Positions 6,292 to 13,175 of a stretch of DNA of 33,941 nucleotides are shown in pieces. Every line of letters begins with the position of its first letter. Within the stretch, counting starts at the first letter, position 1. The stretch is taken from assembly GCF_011045015.1 (NCBI RefSeq), contig NZ_JAAKZY010000110.1, positions 1-33,941 on the forward strand, in the 5' to 3' direction. The DNA is from Streptomyces scabichelini (GTDB taxonomy: Bacteria; Actinomycetota; Actinomycetes; Streptomycetales; Streptomycetaceae). A program made the position numbers and the translations under genes. Under the pieces are notes generated by a model. That model did not search any database. It was not told the DNA's origin and was given only the letters and a program-made list of their open reading frames with translations.

Positions 6292-7627
6292 TCTCGCCGA
6301 CGAGTTGAACCGGTGGGTCGAAGAGGGCCGCGCCTTCGCCGTCGCCACCGTCGTGGCCGTGGGCGGCAGCGCGCCCCGCAGCCCTGGCGCGGCCCTTGCC
6401 GTCGACAGCGAGGGCACGGCCATCGGTTCGGTCTCCGGTGGCTGCGTGGAAGGGGCGGTGTACGACCTGTGCGTCCAGGCGCTCCAGGACGGCGAGGTGG
6501 TGCGCGAGCGGTTCGGCTACAGCGACGAGGACGCCTTCGCGGTGGGACTGACCTGCGGCGGGGTCGTCGAGGTCCTCGTCACGCCGGTGGGTGCGGACGC
6601 GCCGGACGGGAAGGTGTTCGCGTCGGCGCTGTCGGCCGCCGCCGCGGGCGAGGCGGCGGCGCTCGCCCGAGTGGTCCGGGGGCCGGCCGAACTGCTGGGC
6701 AGGGCGCTGCTCGTGCGCCCGAGCGAAGCGGGATGGGGGTCCGGGTCCCCCAGGACGAAGGCTGGGGGAGAAGCGAGATCAGGGTCCTCCCAAGCGGAGT
6801 CCGGAGGAGGATCGTACGAAGGCGAACTCGGCGGGCGTCCTGAGCTGGACCACACGGTCGTGCACGAGGCGCGCGCCCTGCTGAGCGCCGGCCGCACGGG
6901 CACGTTCGACACCTCCGCGAGCGCAGCGAGATGGAGGTCCCCCCGGACGGAGTCTGGGGAAGAGTCGCACGGCGGGGCCACCCTGACGGTGTTCGTCGAG
7001 TCGCGCGTGCCGCCGCCCCGCATGATCGTCTTCGGTGCCGTCGACTTCGCCGCGGCGCTGGTGAGAGCGGGCAAGTTCCTCGGTTACCACGTGACCGTGT
7101 GCGACGCCCGTCCCGTCTTCGCCACCCGCGTCCGCTTCCCCGAGGCCGATGACATCGTGGTCGACTGGCCGCACCGCTACCTCCGGCACACCGAGACGGA
7201 CAGCCGCACCGTCCTGTGCGTGCTCACCCACGACGCCAAGTTCGACATACCGCTGCTGGAGGCGGCCCTGCGGCTCCCGGTCGCGTACGTCGGTGCGATG
7301 GGCTCGCGTCGCACCCACGAGGACCGGAATCGGCGGTTGCGTGAAGTCGGCCTGACGGAGCGGGAGTTGGCCCGCCTGCGCTCCCCCATCGGTCTCGACC
7401 TCGGCGCCCGAACGCCCGAGGAGACGGCCCTGTCCATCGCCGCCGAGATCGTCGCGGTACGAGAGGGCGGCTCGGGGGTTCCACTGACCGGCTCGGCGAC
7501 ACCGATTCACCATGACGCCGATGAGCGGGAGGCTGGTGCGGGCGGGGCGTCCCATCAGCGGGGCGTTCCGTCAGCGGGTCACCCCGCCAGGGCCGACCGG
7601 GACACCGCGAGGGCCTGCTCGGCGTAG
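6284..7627 (+). CDS. XdhC/PaoD-family molybdenum cofactor chaperone with repeat insertions
   Basis: This 447-aa XdhC-family protein binds molybdenum cofactor, promotes its sulfuration and inserts it into the hydroxylase. The N-terminal XdhC_CoxI domain has GGSAPRSPGAALAV, GSVSGGCVEGAV and GLTCGGVVEVLV (about residues 28-105). The C-terminal Rossmann-like XdhC_C domain runs from about 245 to 390 (VTVCDARPVFAT, YVGAMGSRRTHEDR, RSPIGLDLGARTPEE). The linker contains two low-complexity stretches, about residues 146-177 and 212-228, encoded by a repeated DNA element inserted in frame. The conserved domain ends near TPIHHD; the last 40 or so residues look like read-through and overlap the 3' end of the convergent kinase gene by 49 bp. 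GTG start, 8-bp overlap with paoC. Confidence 0.88.
   Translation: MLDLADELNRWVEEGRAFAVATVVAVGGSAPRSPGAALAVDSEGTAIGSVSGGCVEGAVYDLCVQALQDGEVVRERFGYSDEDAFAVGLTCGGVVEVLVTPVGADAPDGKVFASALSAAAAGEAAALARVVRGPAELLGRALLVRPSEAGWGSGSPRTKAGGEARSGSSQAESGGGSYEGELGGRPELDHTVVHEARALLSAGRTGTFDTSASAARWRSPRTESGEESHGGATLTVFVESRVPPPRMIVFGAVDFAAALVRAGKFLGYHVTVCDARPVFATRVRFPEADDIVVDWPHRYLRHTETDSRTVLCVLTHDAKFDIPLLEAALRLPVAYVGAMGSRRTHEDRNRRLREVGLTERELARLRSPIGLDLGARTPEETALSIAAEIVAVREGGSGVPLTGSATPIHHDADEREAGAGGASHQRGVPSAGHPARADRDTARACSA
6721..6814 (+). repeat. Two units of a small G/C-rich repeat inside xdhC
   Basis: A unit at 6721-6770 starts GAGCGAAGCG and contains inverted GGGGGTCC/GGGTCCCCC and CTGGGGGAG segments. 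A diverged second unit follows at about 6771-6814 (AAGCGAGATC, AAGCGGAGTCCGGAGGAG). Both resemble the unit at 6919-6962. The insert keeps the reading frame and encodes a Gly/Ser-rich linker. Similar short elements are scattered in many Streptomyces genomes, from memory. Confidence 0.6.
6919..6968 (+). repeat. Third unit of the repeat inside xdhC
   Basis: The unit begins GAGCGCAGCGAGATGGAGG, runs through CCCCCCGGACGGAGTCTGGGG and is followed by AGAGTCGC. It shares the GAGCG(A/C)AGCG start, central C-run and CTGGGG end with the unit at 6721. It also keeps the xdhC frame open and encodes a Ser/Arg/Glu-rich segment. Confidence 0.6.
7544..7575 (+). repeat. Imperfect 16-bp tandem duplication at the xdhC 3' end
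   Basis: GGGGCGTCCCATCAGC (7544-7559) is followed directly by GGGGCGTTCCGTCAGC (7560-7575), with two mismatches. It lies in the non-conserved tail of xdhC, 3 bp from the stop of the convergent kinase gene. Confidence 0.6.
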
Positions 7628-8460
7628 CCGCGGCCGAACAGCACCGCGTGCACCAGCAGAGGGAACAGCTGGTGCAGCCCGATGCGGTCCGGCCAGCCCT
7701 CGGCGAGCGGCGCCGCGTCGTGGTAGCCGTCCAGCACCCGGTCCAGGTGGGGGCAGCCGAACAGGTGGAGCATGGCCAGGTCCGTCTCCCGGTGTCCGCC
7801 GTGCGCGGCCGGGTCGATCAGCCAGGCGTGTCCGTCGGCGCCCCACAGCACGTTGCCGTTCCACAGGTCGCCGTGCAGCCGGGCGGGCGGCTCGGCCGGT
7901 CCTGCCAGCTCGGGCAGCCGCTCGCAGACGCGCTCGACCGCGGTCGCCTCGGCAGGGCGCACCGTGCCGTCGTCGACCGCGCGGCGCAGATAGGGCAGCA
8001 CCCGGTGCTCGGCGTACCAGCGCGGCCAGTCGGTGCCGGGGACGTTGCGCATCGGCGCGAGCCCGATGTACGCGTCCTCGGGGCCGCCGGGTGGCGGGGC
8101 ACCGAACGCGGGCGCGCCGGTGGCGTGCAGGGCGGCCAGGTCACGGCCGAACCGGGCGGCGGCCTGCGCGCTCGGTCGGCCGGGCGGGACCCGGTCGGTC
8201 ACCAGCCAGCTCGCGTCGTGGCCGTGCAGCGCCGGGATGCGGACCGCAGCGGCGTCGGCCAGCCAGCGCAGGCCTGCCGCCTCGGCCCGTACCGCGCCGG
8301 GGTCGTCACCGCGCTTGACCATCACGACTCGCCCGCCGTCGAGGGTGACTTCGGCGAGCGTTCCGGACAGCGGGCGCTCAGCGGTGACCGGGCGCCCGGT
8401 GAGCCGGGCCGCTGCGGCACCCGGGCGTTCGCCGTCTCCGGCCGCTGTACGGGCGGTCAT
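7579..8460 (-). CDS. Fructosamine kinase family protein (protein deglycation)
   Basis: This 293-aa protein belongs to the fructosamine-3-kinase/aminoglycoside phosphotransferase fold. It has the ATP-lysine strand VVMVKRG (about residues 47-53), the catalytic loop LHGDLWNGNVLW and the metal-binding LIDPAAHGGHRETDLAM. These enzymes phosphorylate sugars attached to protein amines or free ketosamines so that the adduct breaks down. The ATG at 8460 is preferred over the longer frame start at 8589 because GGAGGCAAG precedes it and the extra N-terminus is low-complexity Pro/Thr/Ala lying in the repeat-bearing region. It converges on and overlaps the xdhC tail. It is monocistronic. Confidence 0.9.
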   Translation of the reverse strand: MTARTAAGDGERPGAAAARLTGRPVTAERPLSGTLAEVTLDGGRVVMVKRGDDPGAVRAEAAGLRWLADAAAVRIPALHGHDASWLVTDRVPPGRPSAQAAARFGRDLAALHATGAPAFGAPPPGGPEDAYIGLAPMRNVPGTDWPRWYAEHRVLPYLRRAVDDGTVRPAEATAVERVCERLPELAGPAEPPARLHGDLWNGNVLWGADGHAWLIDPAAHGGHRETDLAMLHLFGCPHLDRVLDGYHDAAPLAEGWPDRIGLHQLFPLLVHAVLFGRGYAEQALAVSRSALAG

Positions 8461-8500
8461 GCGTCTTGCCTCCGGCGGTTGGGTGGGTGCGGGGTTCGTT

Positions 8501-8530
8501 GTGGCTGGTCGCGCAGTTCCCCGCGCCCCT
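8501..8530 (+). repeat. Left arm of perfect 30-bp inverted repeat
   Basis: This sequence, starting GTGGCTGGTCGCGCAGTTCC, is the exact reverse complement of 8730-8759. It matches a short repeat I remember as widespread between Streptomyces genes (GGGGCGCGGGGAACTGCGCG). A diverged relative lies at 19644-19698. Confidence 0.8.
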
Positions 8531-8729
8531 GGGTTTGTGGTGGGTGCGGGGTCGTGGGCCGGTGCGTCAGCCCGTCGCCGGGTGGGCATACGGCCCGGTG
8601 TTGGTACACGGCCCTGGTGACCTGAGACCGAACCTACGCGACGGGCATACGACGCACCGACCCACGCCCCCTCCCGCCGGTGGGCAAGTTCCGGTGCGTG
8701 GTGGCTGAGGGCTCGTCTTTTGGTCTTTT

Positions 8730-8759
8730 AGGGGCGCGGGGAACTGCGCGACCAGCCAC
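8730..8759 (-). repeat. Right arm of perfect 30-bp inverted repeat
   Basis: Starts AGGGGCGCGGGGAACTGCGC and mirrors 8501-8530 exactly across a 199-bp spacer. Flanking bases continue the symmetry imperfectly. Confidence 0.8.
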
Positions 8760-8846
8760 CAACCCACCCGCACCCGACAACGAACCCAACACCTCTTTGT
8801 GAAAAGCCGTATTCGCTCCGTAAAGGTTAGGCGTAGGCTCGGGCAT

Positions 8847-8918
8847 ATGCGGAGTGCGGTTTCCTTACCGAGCGGCGTACGGAGCGGACCGGGGGCGGAG
8901 AGCGGAGGGGTGCGATGA
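8847..8918 (+). CDS. Possible 23-codon leaderless upstream ORF with a TTA codon
   Basis: An ATG at 8847 lies exactly 7 nt after TAGGCT (8834-8839), the spacing expected for a leaderless transcript. It opens a 23-codon frame whose TGA (8916-8918) overlaps the ATG of the next gene as ATGA. Codon 7 (8865-8867) is TTA. The peptide has no recognisable motif. It could be a regulatory leader, tying expression of the downstream gene to bldA, or a chance ORF; I cannot tell which. Confidence 0.3.
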   Translation: MRSAVSLPSGVRSGPGAESGGVR

Positions 8919-9115
8919 GCGACGGCACGATCGCGCTTCCCTGGCTCGTCGTCCGACAGGACGACAACGGCAATCGCTACCGCGTCGGCAGGTACGCGAC
9001 CAGGGCCGAGGCCCAGAAGATCGCGGACAGCCTCGACGCCCACGGCCACAAGCAGCTCTACTGGATCGAGCAGATCGAACAGAACGGAAACAACGGGAGC
9101 AACGGGAGCAAGTGA
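8915..9115 (+). CDS. Small conserved SPOR-like protein, function unknown
   Basis: This 66-aa soluble protein has the pattern PWLVVRQDDNGNRYRVGRYATRAEAQKIADSLDAHGHKQLYW in pieces typical of small actinobacterial proteins sometimes annotated as SPOR-domain-like. A strand is followed by an RAEAQKIAD helix and a final strand. The C-terminus is Asn/Gly/Ser-rich. GGAGGGG lies 5-6 bases before the ATG. There is no signal peptide or membrane segment, so it is cytoplasmic. The Nudix gene follows 33 bp later but seems to have its own promoter. Confidence 0.8.
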   Translation: MSDGTIALPWLVVRQDDNGNRYRVGRYATRAEAQKIADSLDAHGHKQLYWIEQIEQNGNNGSNGSK

Positions 9116-9135
9116 TCGCTCCCGCACGGTTCCCG

Positions 9136-9141
9136 TAGGCT
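9136..9141 (+). promoter_or_regulatory. -10-like element for a leaderless Nudix mRNA
   Basis: TAGGCT ends 7 nt before the Nudix ATG at 9149, and no Shine-Dalgarno sequence is visible. The start of transcription would be at or next to the A of the ATG. No good -35 element was found. Confidence 0.45.
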
Positions 9142-9148
9142 CCGGCGC

Positions 9149-9568
9149 ATGACGGAACGGATCGTGGTGGTCGGAGCCGCCGTACTGAGCGAGGGGCGCC
9201 TCCTTGCCGCGCGCCGGAGCGCGCCGCCGGAGCTGGCCGGACGCTGGGAGTTGCCCGGCGGCAAGGTCGAACCCGGCGAGACTCCCGAGCGGGCCCTCGT
9301 GCGCGAGCTGCGCGAAGAACTCGGCGTCGAGGCGGAGCCACTGGCGCGTATCCCGGGGGAGTGGCCCCTGAAGCCGCCGGACGCCCTCCACGTCTGGACC
9401 GCCCGACTGCTCCCCGGCTCCGGCGACCCGAAGCCCCTTGAGGATCATGACGAGTTGCGCTGGCTGACCCCGGACGAGGTCTGGGACGTGGACTGGCTGG
9501 ATCAGGACGTACCGGCCGTCATGGAGGTCGTACGCCAGGCCTGGGGGAGCCCGACGCCGGAGGCGTGA
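9149..9568 (+). CDS. Nudix hydrolase, MutT-like
   Basis: This 139-aa protein has a complete Nudix box: Gly38, Glu44, Arg52-Glu53, Glu56-Glu57, Gly59. It hydrolyses nucleoside diphosphate derivatives; size and the R-WELPGGKVEPGE context resemble MutT-type (8-oxo-)dGTP diphosphatases that sanitise the nucleotide pool. The N-terminal strand IVVVGAAVLSEGRLLAARR is typical. Exact substrate not provable from sequence. The ATG has no Shine-Dalgarno but follows TAGGCT by 7 nt, suggesting leaderless translation. The frame ends about 270 bp before the ATPase gene, so they are not an obvious operon. Confidence 0.9.
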   Translation: MTERIVVVGAAVLSEGRLLAARRSAPPELAGRWELPGGKVEPGETPERALVRELREELGVEAEPLARIPGEWPLKPPDALHVWTARLLPGSGDPKPLEDHDELRWLTPDEVWDVDWLDQDVPAVMEVVRQAWGSPTPEA

Positions 9569-9702
9569 GCGCCGCGCTGAGGGGTACGCGGGTGGCCGGG
9601 CACGTGACTGCGTACGCGGAGCTGTGACATACGCAACGCTCTGGGGTGTGCGGCGACCGCCGGTCGTGGGACGCTCGACGCGCGGGCGTGGGACGTGTGT
9701 GA

Positions 9703-9726
9703 CGTACGAGGTGATCACCCCGTACG
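9703..9726. promoter_or_regulatory. 24-bp dyad upstream of the RsbW-like gene
   Basis: CGTACG (9703-9708) and CGTACG (9721-9726) flank the perfect palindrome GGTGATCACC (9710-9719), with one unpaired position on each side. The whole 24-bp element is symmetric except for one base pair. It lies 115 bp before the ATPase start and looks like a binding site for a dimeric regulator. No matching regulator is encoded nearby. Confidence 0.5.
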
Positions 9727-9770
9727 CCGTTCGTGCCACAGTGCGCCCCCGCATGCGGTACTCCATCCCT

Positions 9771-9783
9771 CATACCGGGTATG
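9771..9783. promoter_or_regulatory. 13-bp palindrome CATACC-G-GGTATG
   Basis: A perfect palindrome about 58 bp before the ATPase start, in the stretch where its promoter should be. It may be a second operator in this 272-bp gap. Confidence 0.4.
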
Positions 9784-9840
9784 TGCCCTTTAACCCCGTG
9801 AAAACGGACATGTTCCGCTTCTGCTCCGGGAGTGATCCGC

Positions 9841-10239
9841 GTGATCCACACCGAAGGCGAACGCGCCGAGTGGACCTTTCCCGCGGATCCCGGTTCCGTA
9901 CGGACCGCCCGTACCGTCGTCCGGAGCACACTGTGCGCCTGGGGGCTCGACTCCCTCAGTGATGTGACCGCGCTGCTGGTCAGCGAGCTGGTGACCAACT
10001 CCCTGCGGCATGCCACGGGTCCCATCGGCGTACGTCTCGTACGTCCTCAGGAGCCGCTCGGCGCCCTGCGGGTGGAGGTCTCCGACCCGCTGCCGGACCT
10101 GCCGCACGAGCGGGCCGCACGCCCCGAGGACGAGGGGGGCCGCGGGCTCCAGCTGGTGGCATGCTCCTCGCGGCGCTGGGGCACCCGGCCCGGCGGGACG
10201 GGCAAGACGGTGTGGTTCGAACTGGCCCTGCCCGGCTGA
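9841..10239 (+). CDS. RsbW-like ATP-binding protein (anti-sigma factor kinase type)
   Basis: This 132-aa protein is a single HATPase_c domain of the GHKL fold, as in the many Streptomyces RsbW-like serine kinases that hold sigma factors or bind anti-sigma antagonists. The N box is LLVSELVTNSLRHA, followed by VEVSDPLPD and the glycine box EGGRGLQLV, ending KTVWFELALP. The GTG at 9841 is chosen because GGGAG at 9828-9832 precedes it by 8 nt; an in-frame GTG at 9832 overlaps that ribosome site. The domain closely resembles the C-terminal domain of the next gene. Together they form a plausible partner-switching pair; the target is unknown. Confidence 0.85.
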   Translation: MIHTEGERAEWTFPADPGSVRTARTVVRSTLCAWGLDSLSDVTALLVSELVTNSLRHATGPIGVRLVRPQEPLGALRVEVSDPLPDLPHERAARPEDEGGRGLQLVACSSRRWGTRPGGTGKTVWFELALPG

Positions 10240-10349
10240 GCGGGAGCGGCTTCCGGTCCGGTCAGCGCCCATCGGCCATGGGGGTTGACCGGAGTCTGTG
10301 ATTCGACGGGGTGCGCCCTGGTTAGAAGACTGGGAGTGTGTGTCGCGGC

Positions 10350-10372
10350 CGGTCCTAAAAACATCGGGACCG
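10350..10372. other. Hairpin in the leader of the PP2C gene
   Basis: CGGTCC (10350-10355) and GGACCG (10367-10372) form a 6-bp stem with an A-rich 11-nt loop, about 110 bp before the phosphatase start. It could be a protein site or RNA structure; no known riboswitch is recognised. Confidence 0.3.
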
Positions 10373-10480
10373 TGCTGTGATCGTGAACACCGTGTTGTGC
10401 GGGGCCGTAGTTCGGGATACTGCGGGCAGCCGCCCCCGGTGACCGATGCCGGACGCGGTGAGCTGGAGGGGACGGTTCGC

Positions 10481-13108
10481 GTGAGCGAGATACCAGCGAA
10501 GGCCACGGAGACTGCGGAGTCCATGGAGTCCGAGGACCCGGGGGGCGACGCGATGGCCGATGCGTCAGACGGCGACGTCGGTGACGTCGAGGGCGAGGTC
10601 GACGGGGTGGTGTGGCAGAGCAGTCCACCCGGTTCGATCTACGACTACATCAAGGTCGCCTCGTTCTCGATCGGCCCCGACGGCCTGATCGACCAGTGGA
10701 GTCTGCGCGCGGAGCAGCTCTTCGGCATCAGCGCGGACCGGGCCGTGGGCATGGATCCCATCGAGACCTTCGTCGCTCCCGATCTGCGCGAGCGGGGCCA
10801 GCGGAAGATGGCCGAGATCCTCGACGGCCGTGAATGGACCGGTGTGGTCCCCTTCCGGCTGCCGGACGGCGAGGAGTCAGGGCGGGGCGCCGAAGGACTC
10901 GCCGAGGTTTACGTGATGCCGACGCGCACGGAGGAGAGCGAGCGAGCCGCCCTCTGCATCGTCGTCGACGTGCGCACCCTGCGGGGGATCGAGACAGATC
11001 TTGCCGCTTCGCAGGCGGTTTTCGGTCAATCCCCGTTCGGTTTTCTGCTGCTTGACACAGAACTGAAGATTCGCCGTGCCAACGATCGGTTCGCCTCGGT
11101 CTTCGGCGGCAGCGCCGAAGACCACCGCGGACGCACCGTCAGGGACTATCTGCCGCCCCGTGAGGCCGAGCGGGTCGCCGCGACGCTGCGCCGCGTCCTG
11201 GAGACCGGCGACTCCGTCACCGACATGCAGGTCACGGGCACCCTGCCCGGCTCCTCCGAGCGCCGCAACTGGTCCGTCTACCTCTATCGCGTACACAGCG
11301 GTTCGGGCCGGCCGATCGGTATCGCCTGGCTGGGTACCGATGTCACCTCGCGCCGCGCCGCCGCGCGCGAGGCCGCCGCCGCCCGGCGCAATCTCGCCCT
11401 CCTGAACGAGGCCGGGGCGCGCATCGGCAACTCGCTCGACCTGGAGACCACGGCCCGCGAACTCCTCGACGTGGCCGTCCCCGGCTTCTGCGACCTCGCC
11501 TCCGTCGACCTCTACCAGGGGCTCCTCGCGGGCGACGAGACCCCGCCCGGGCTCGCCGACGGCAGCGCCGAGCTGCGCCGGGTCGCCTTCGCCAGCGCCG
11601 TCTCCGACGCGCCCTTCATCGGCGGCCCTGAGCCGGTGAACGTCGGCGCCGTCCACCATTTCGCGTTCACCTCGGCCTGCGCGGACGCCCTGCGCACCGC
11701 CCGCCCGAAAACCGTCCCCGGCGACGAGGGCGGCCTCATCCAGTCCACGCTCGCCGTCCCGATGGTCGCGCACGACACGGTCGTCGGCCTGGTCCAGTTC
11801 TCGCGTACGAAGGGCAGCGAGCCGTTCGGGGAACGGGACCGGGCGCTCGCGGTCGAACTCGCCGCGCGCGCCGCCGTCTGCATTGACAACGCCCGCCTGT
11901 ACCGCCGCGAGCACCAACGCGCGTTGATACTGCAGCGCTCCCTCCTGCCCCCGGGCGATCCGGAGGCCTCAGGGCTGGACATCGCCTGCCGCTACCTTCC
12001 CGGCAACGCCGCGACCGAGGTGGGCGGCGACTGGTTCGACGTCATCGAACTCCCTGGCCACCGCACGGCGTTGGTCGTCGGCGACGTGATGGGCCGCGGT
12101 CTGCGCGCCGCCGTCGCCATGGGTGAACTCCGGACGGCCGTACGCACCTTGGCGCTGCTCGATCTCGAACCGGCCGAGGTCCTCTCGGCGCTGGACGAGA
12201 TCGCCCGCGGCCTCGGCACGCCCGGCGGCATCCAGCAGGCCACCCGTACCGCGGGCCGCCAGGCGCAGCGCGACGCCGACCTCTCCGAGGTGTACCTCGC
12301 GACCTGTGTGTACGCGGTCTACGACTCGGTCACGCGCCGGTGCACCTTCGCCAACGCGGGCCATCTGCCGCCCGTACTGGTGGAACCCGGCGAGACCGCG
12401 CTGATGCTCGACGTACCGCCGGGCATGCCGCTCGGCGTCGGCGGCGAGCCCTTCGAGGAGGTGGAGGTCGAACTTCCCGAGGGTGCTCTTTTGGCGCTCT
12501 ACACGGATGGACTGGTCGAATCCCGCGACCATCCGCTGGACGAGGGCCTGCGGGCCTTCGTGGGCGCACTGACGGAGCCCTCCCTCCCGCTGGAGGACGT
12601 CTGCGACCACGTCCTCAACACCCTCGACACCCACCACGGCGAGGACGACATCGCGCTTCTGATGGCACGTGTCCAGGGGCTGCCCGCCGAGTCCGTCGGC
12701 GACTGGACCCTGCCGCGCGAGCCGCGCAGTGTGGGCCGCGCACGCGAGTACGCCCGCGGCCAGCTGGTGAGCTGGGGCCTGGAGCCTCTGGTCGACACGG
12801 CGGAGCTCCTGGTCAGCGAGCTGGTGACCAACGCCCTGCGCTACGGCGAGGGCGAGATCAGACTCCGGCTCCTCCTCGACCGCACGCTGGTCTGCGAGGT
12901 CTGGGACGCCGGCCTCGTCCAGCCGCGCCGCCGCCGCGCCCGCGACACGGACGAGGGCGGCCGCGGTCTCCAGCTCGTCGGTCTCCTGAGCGCGGCCTGG
13001 GGCTCCCGCCGCACGCCCCGCGGCAAGACGGTGTGGTTCGAACTGCCCCTGCCGAACGGCGAAACGGGACTCACGGACCCGGCGGAGGCGTTGCTGAGCC
13101 TGTTCTGA
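10481..13108 (+). CDS. PAS-PAS-GAF-PP2C phosphatase with C-terminal HATPase (RsbU/SpoIIE type)
   Basis: This 875-aa multidomain regulator has an acidic N-terminus (1-50), PAS domain 1 (about 50-160), PAS domain 2 (about 180-300), a GAF domain (about 306-470), an SpoIIE/PP2C phosphatase domain (about 485-733) and an RsbW-like HATPase (about 740-865). Metal-binding PP2C motifs are intact: EVGGDWFD, GDVMGRG, FANAGHLPP, LYTDGLVESR and DDIALLMA. The ATPase keeps SELVTNALRYG and EGGRGLQLV. Such proteins dephosphorylate anti-anti-sigma factors after sensing a signal; the fused kinase could reverse it. No membrane segments are seen, so sensing is cytoplasmic. GTG at 10481 follows GGAGGGG; the frame upstream lacks domain sequence. 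Confidence 0.92.
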   Translation: MSEIPAKATETAESMESEDPGGDAMADASDGDVGDVEGEVDGVVWQSSPPGSIYDYIKVASFSIGPDGLIDQWSLRAEQLFGISADRAVGMDPIETFVAPDLRERGQRKMAEILDGREWTGVVPFRLPDGEESGRGAEGLAEVYVMPTRTEESERAALCIVVDVRTLRGIETDLAASQAVFGQSPFGFLLLDTELKIRRANDRFASVFGGSAEDHRGRTVRDYLPPREAERVAATLRRVLETGDSVTDMQVTGTLPGSSERRNWSVYLYRVHSGSGRPIGIAWLGTDVTSRRAAAREAAAARRNLALLNEAGARIGNSLDLETTARELLDVAVPGFCDLASVDLYQGLLAGDETPPGLADGSAELRRVAFASAVSDAPFIGGPEPVNVGAVHHFAFTSACADALRTARPKTVPGDEGGLIQSTLAVPMVAHDTVVGLVQFSRTKGSEPFGERDRALAVELAARAAVCIDNARLYRREHQRALILQRSLLPPGDPEASGLDIACRYLPGNAATEVGGDWFDVIELPGHRTALVVGDVMGRGLRAAVAMGELRTAVRTLALLDLEPAEVLSALDEIARGLGTPGGIQQATRTAGRQAQRDADLSEVYLATCVYAVYDSVTRRCTFANAGHLPPVLVEPGETALMLDVPPGMPLGVGGEPFEEVEVELPEGALLALYTDGLVESRDHPLDEGLRAFVGALTEPSLPLEDVCDHVLNTLDTHHGEDDIALLMARVQGLPAESVGDWTLPREPRSVGRAREYARGQLVSWGLEPLVDTAELLVSELVTNALRYGEGEIRLRLLLDRTLVCEVWDAGLVQPRRRRARDTDEGGRGLQLVGLLSAAWGSRRTPRGKTVWFELPLPNGETGLTDPAEALLSLF

Positions 13109-13133
13109 CGGCGGGACCGGCCGGGTCGAAGCC

Positions 13134-13175
13134 GGGGTCGAAGATCAGGAGGAACGCCTCCTGATCTTCGACCCC
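13134..13175. terminator. Bidirectional terminator between PP2C and sdhB
   Basis: A perfect 19-bp stem (13134-13152 with 13157-13175) with an AACG loop. The convergent sdhB stop codon (13145-13147) lies inside the left arm, and the right arm encodes the last sdhB residues. It can serve both converging transcripts. Confidence 0.85.

Larger units (their letters stand above)
8461..8914. other. Intergenic region with long inverted repeat
   Basis: This 454-bp stretch between the divergent kinase and small-protein genes holds no convincing large gene. It contains a perfect 30-bp inverted repeat (8501-8530 and 8730-8759), imperfect extensions of both arms (GGTTGGGTGGGTGCGGG and its near complement at 8760-8775), a G/C-rich 199-bp core, and at the right end a short possible leaderless ORF. 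TTGTGA at 8797 and TAAAGG at 8821 (18-bp spacer) or TAGGCT at 8834 may be promoter elements for the gene at 8915. Confidence 0.5.

Noticed and set aside
3871..6423. 850-residue open frame on the minus strand opposite paoB/paoC
   Set aside because: It is an antisense shadow created by high third-position GC; the translation is Arg/Gly/Val-rich with no motifs, and the plus strand encodes a clear enzyme.
7021..7060. Unusual GAVDFA in place of the usual GAGxxA in the XdhC Rossmann motif
   Set aside because: I recall GA(I/V)DFAAA as a normal variant of actinobacterial XdhC proteins, so it is not evidence of a broken enzyme.
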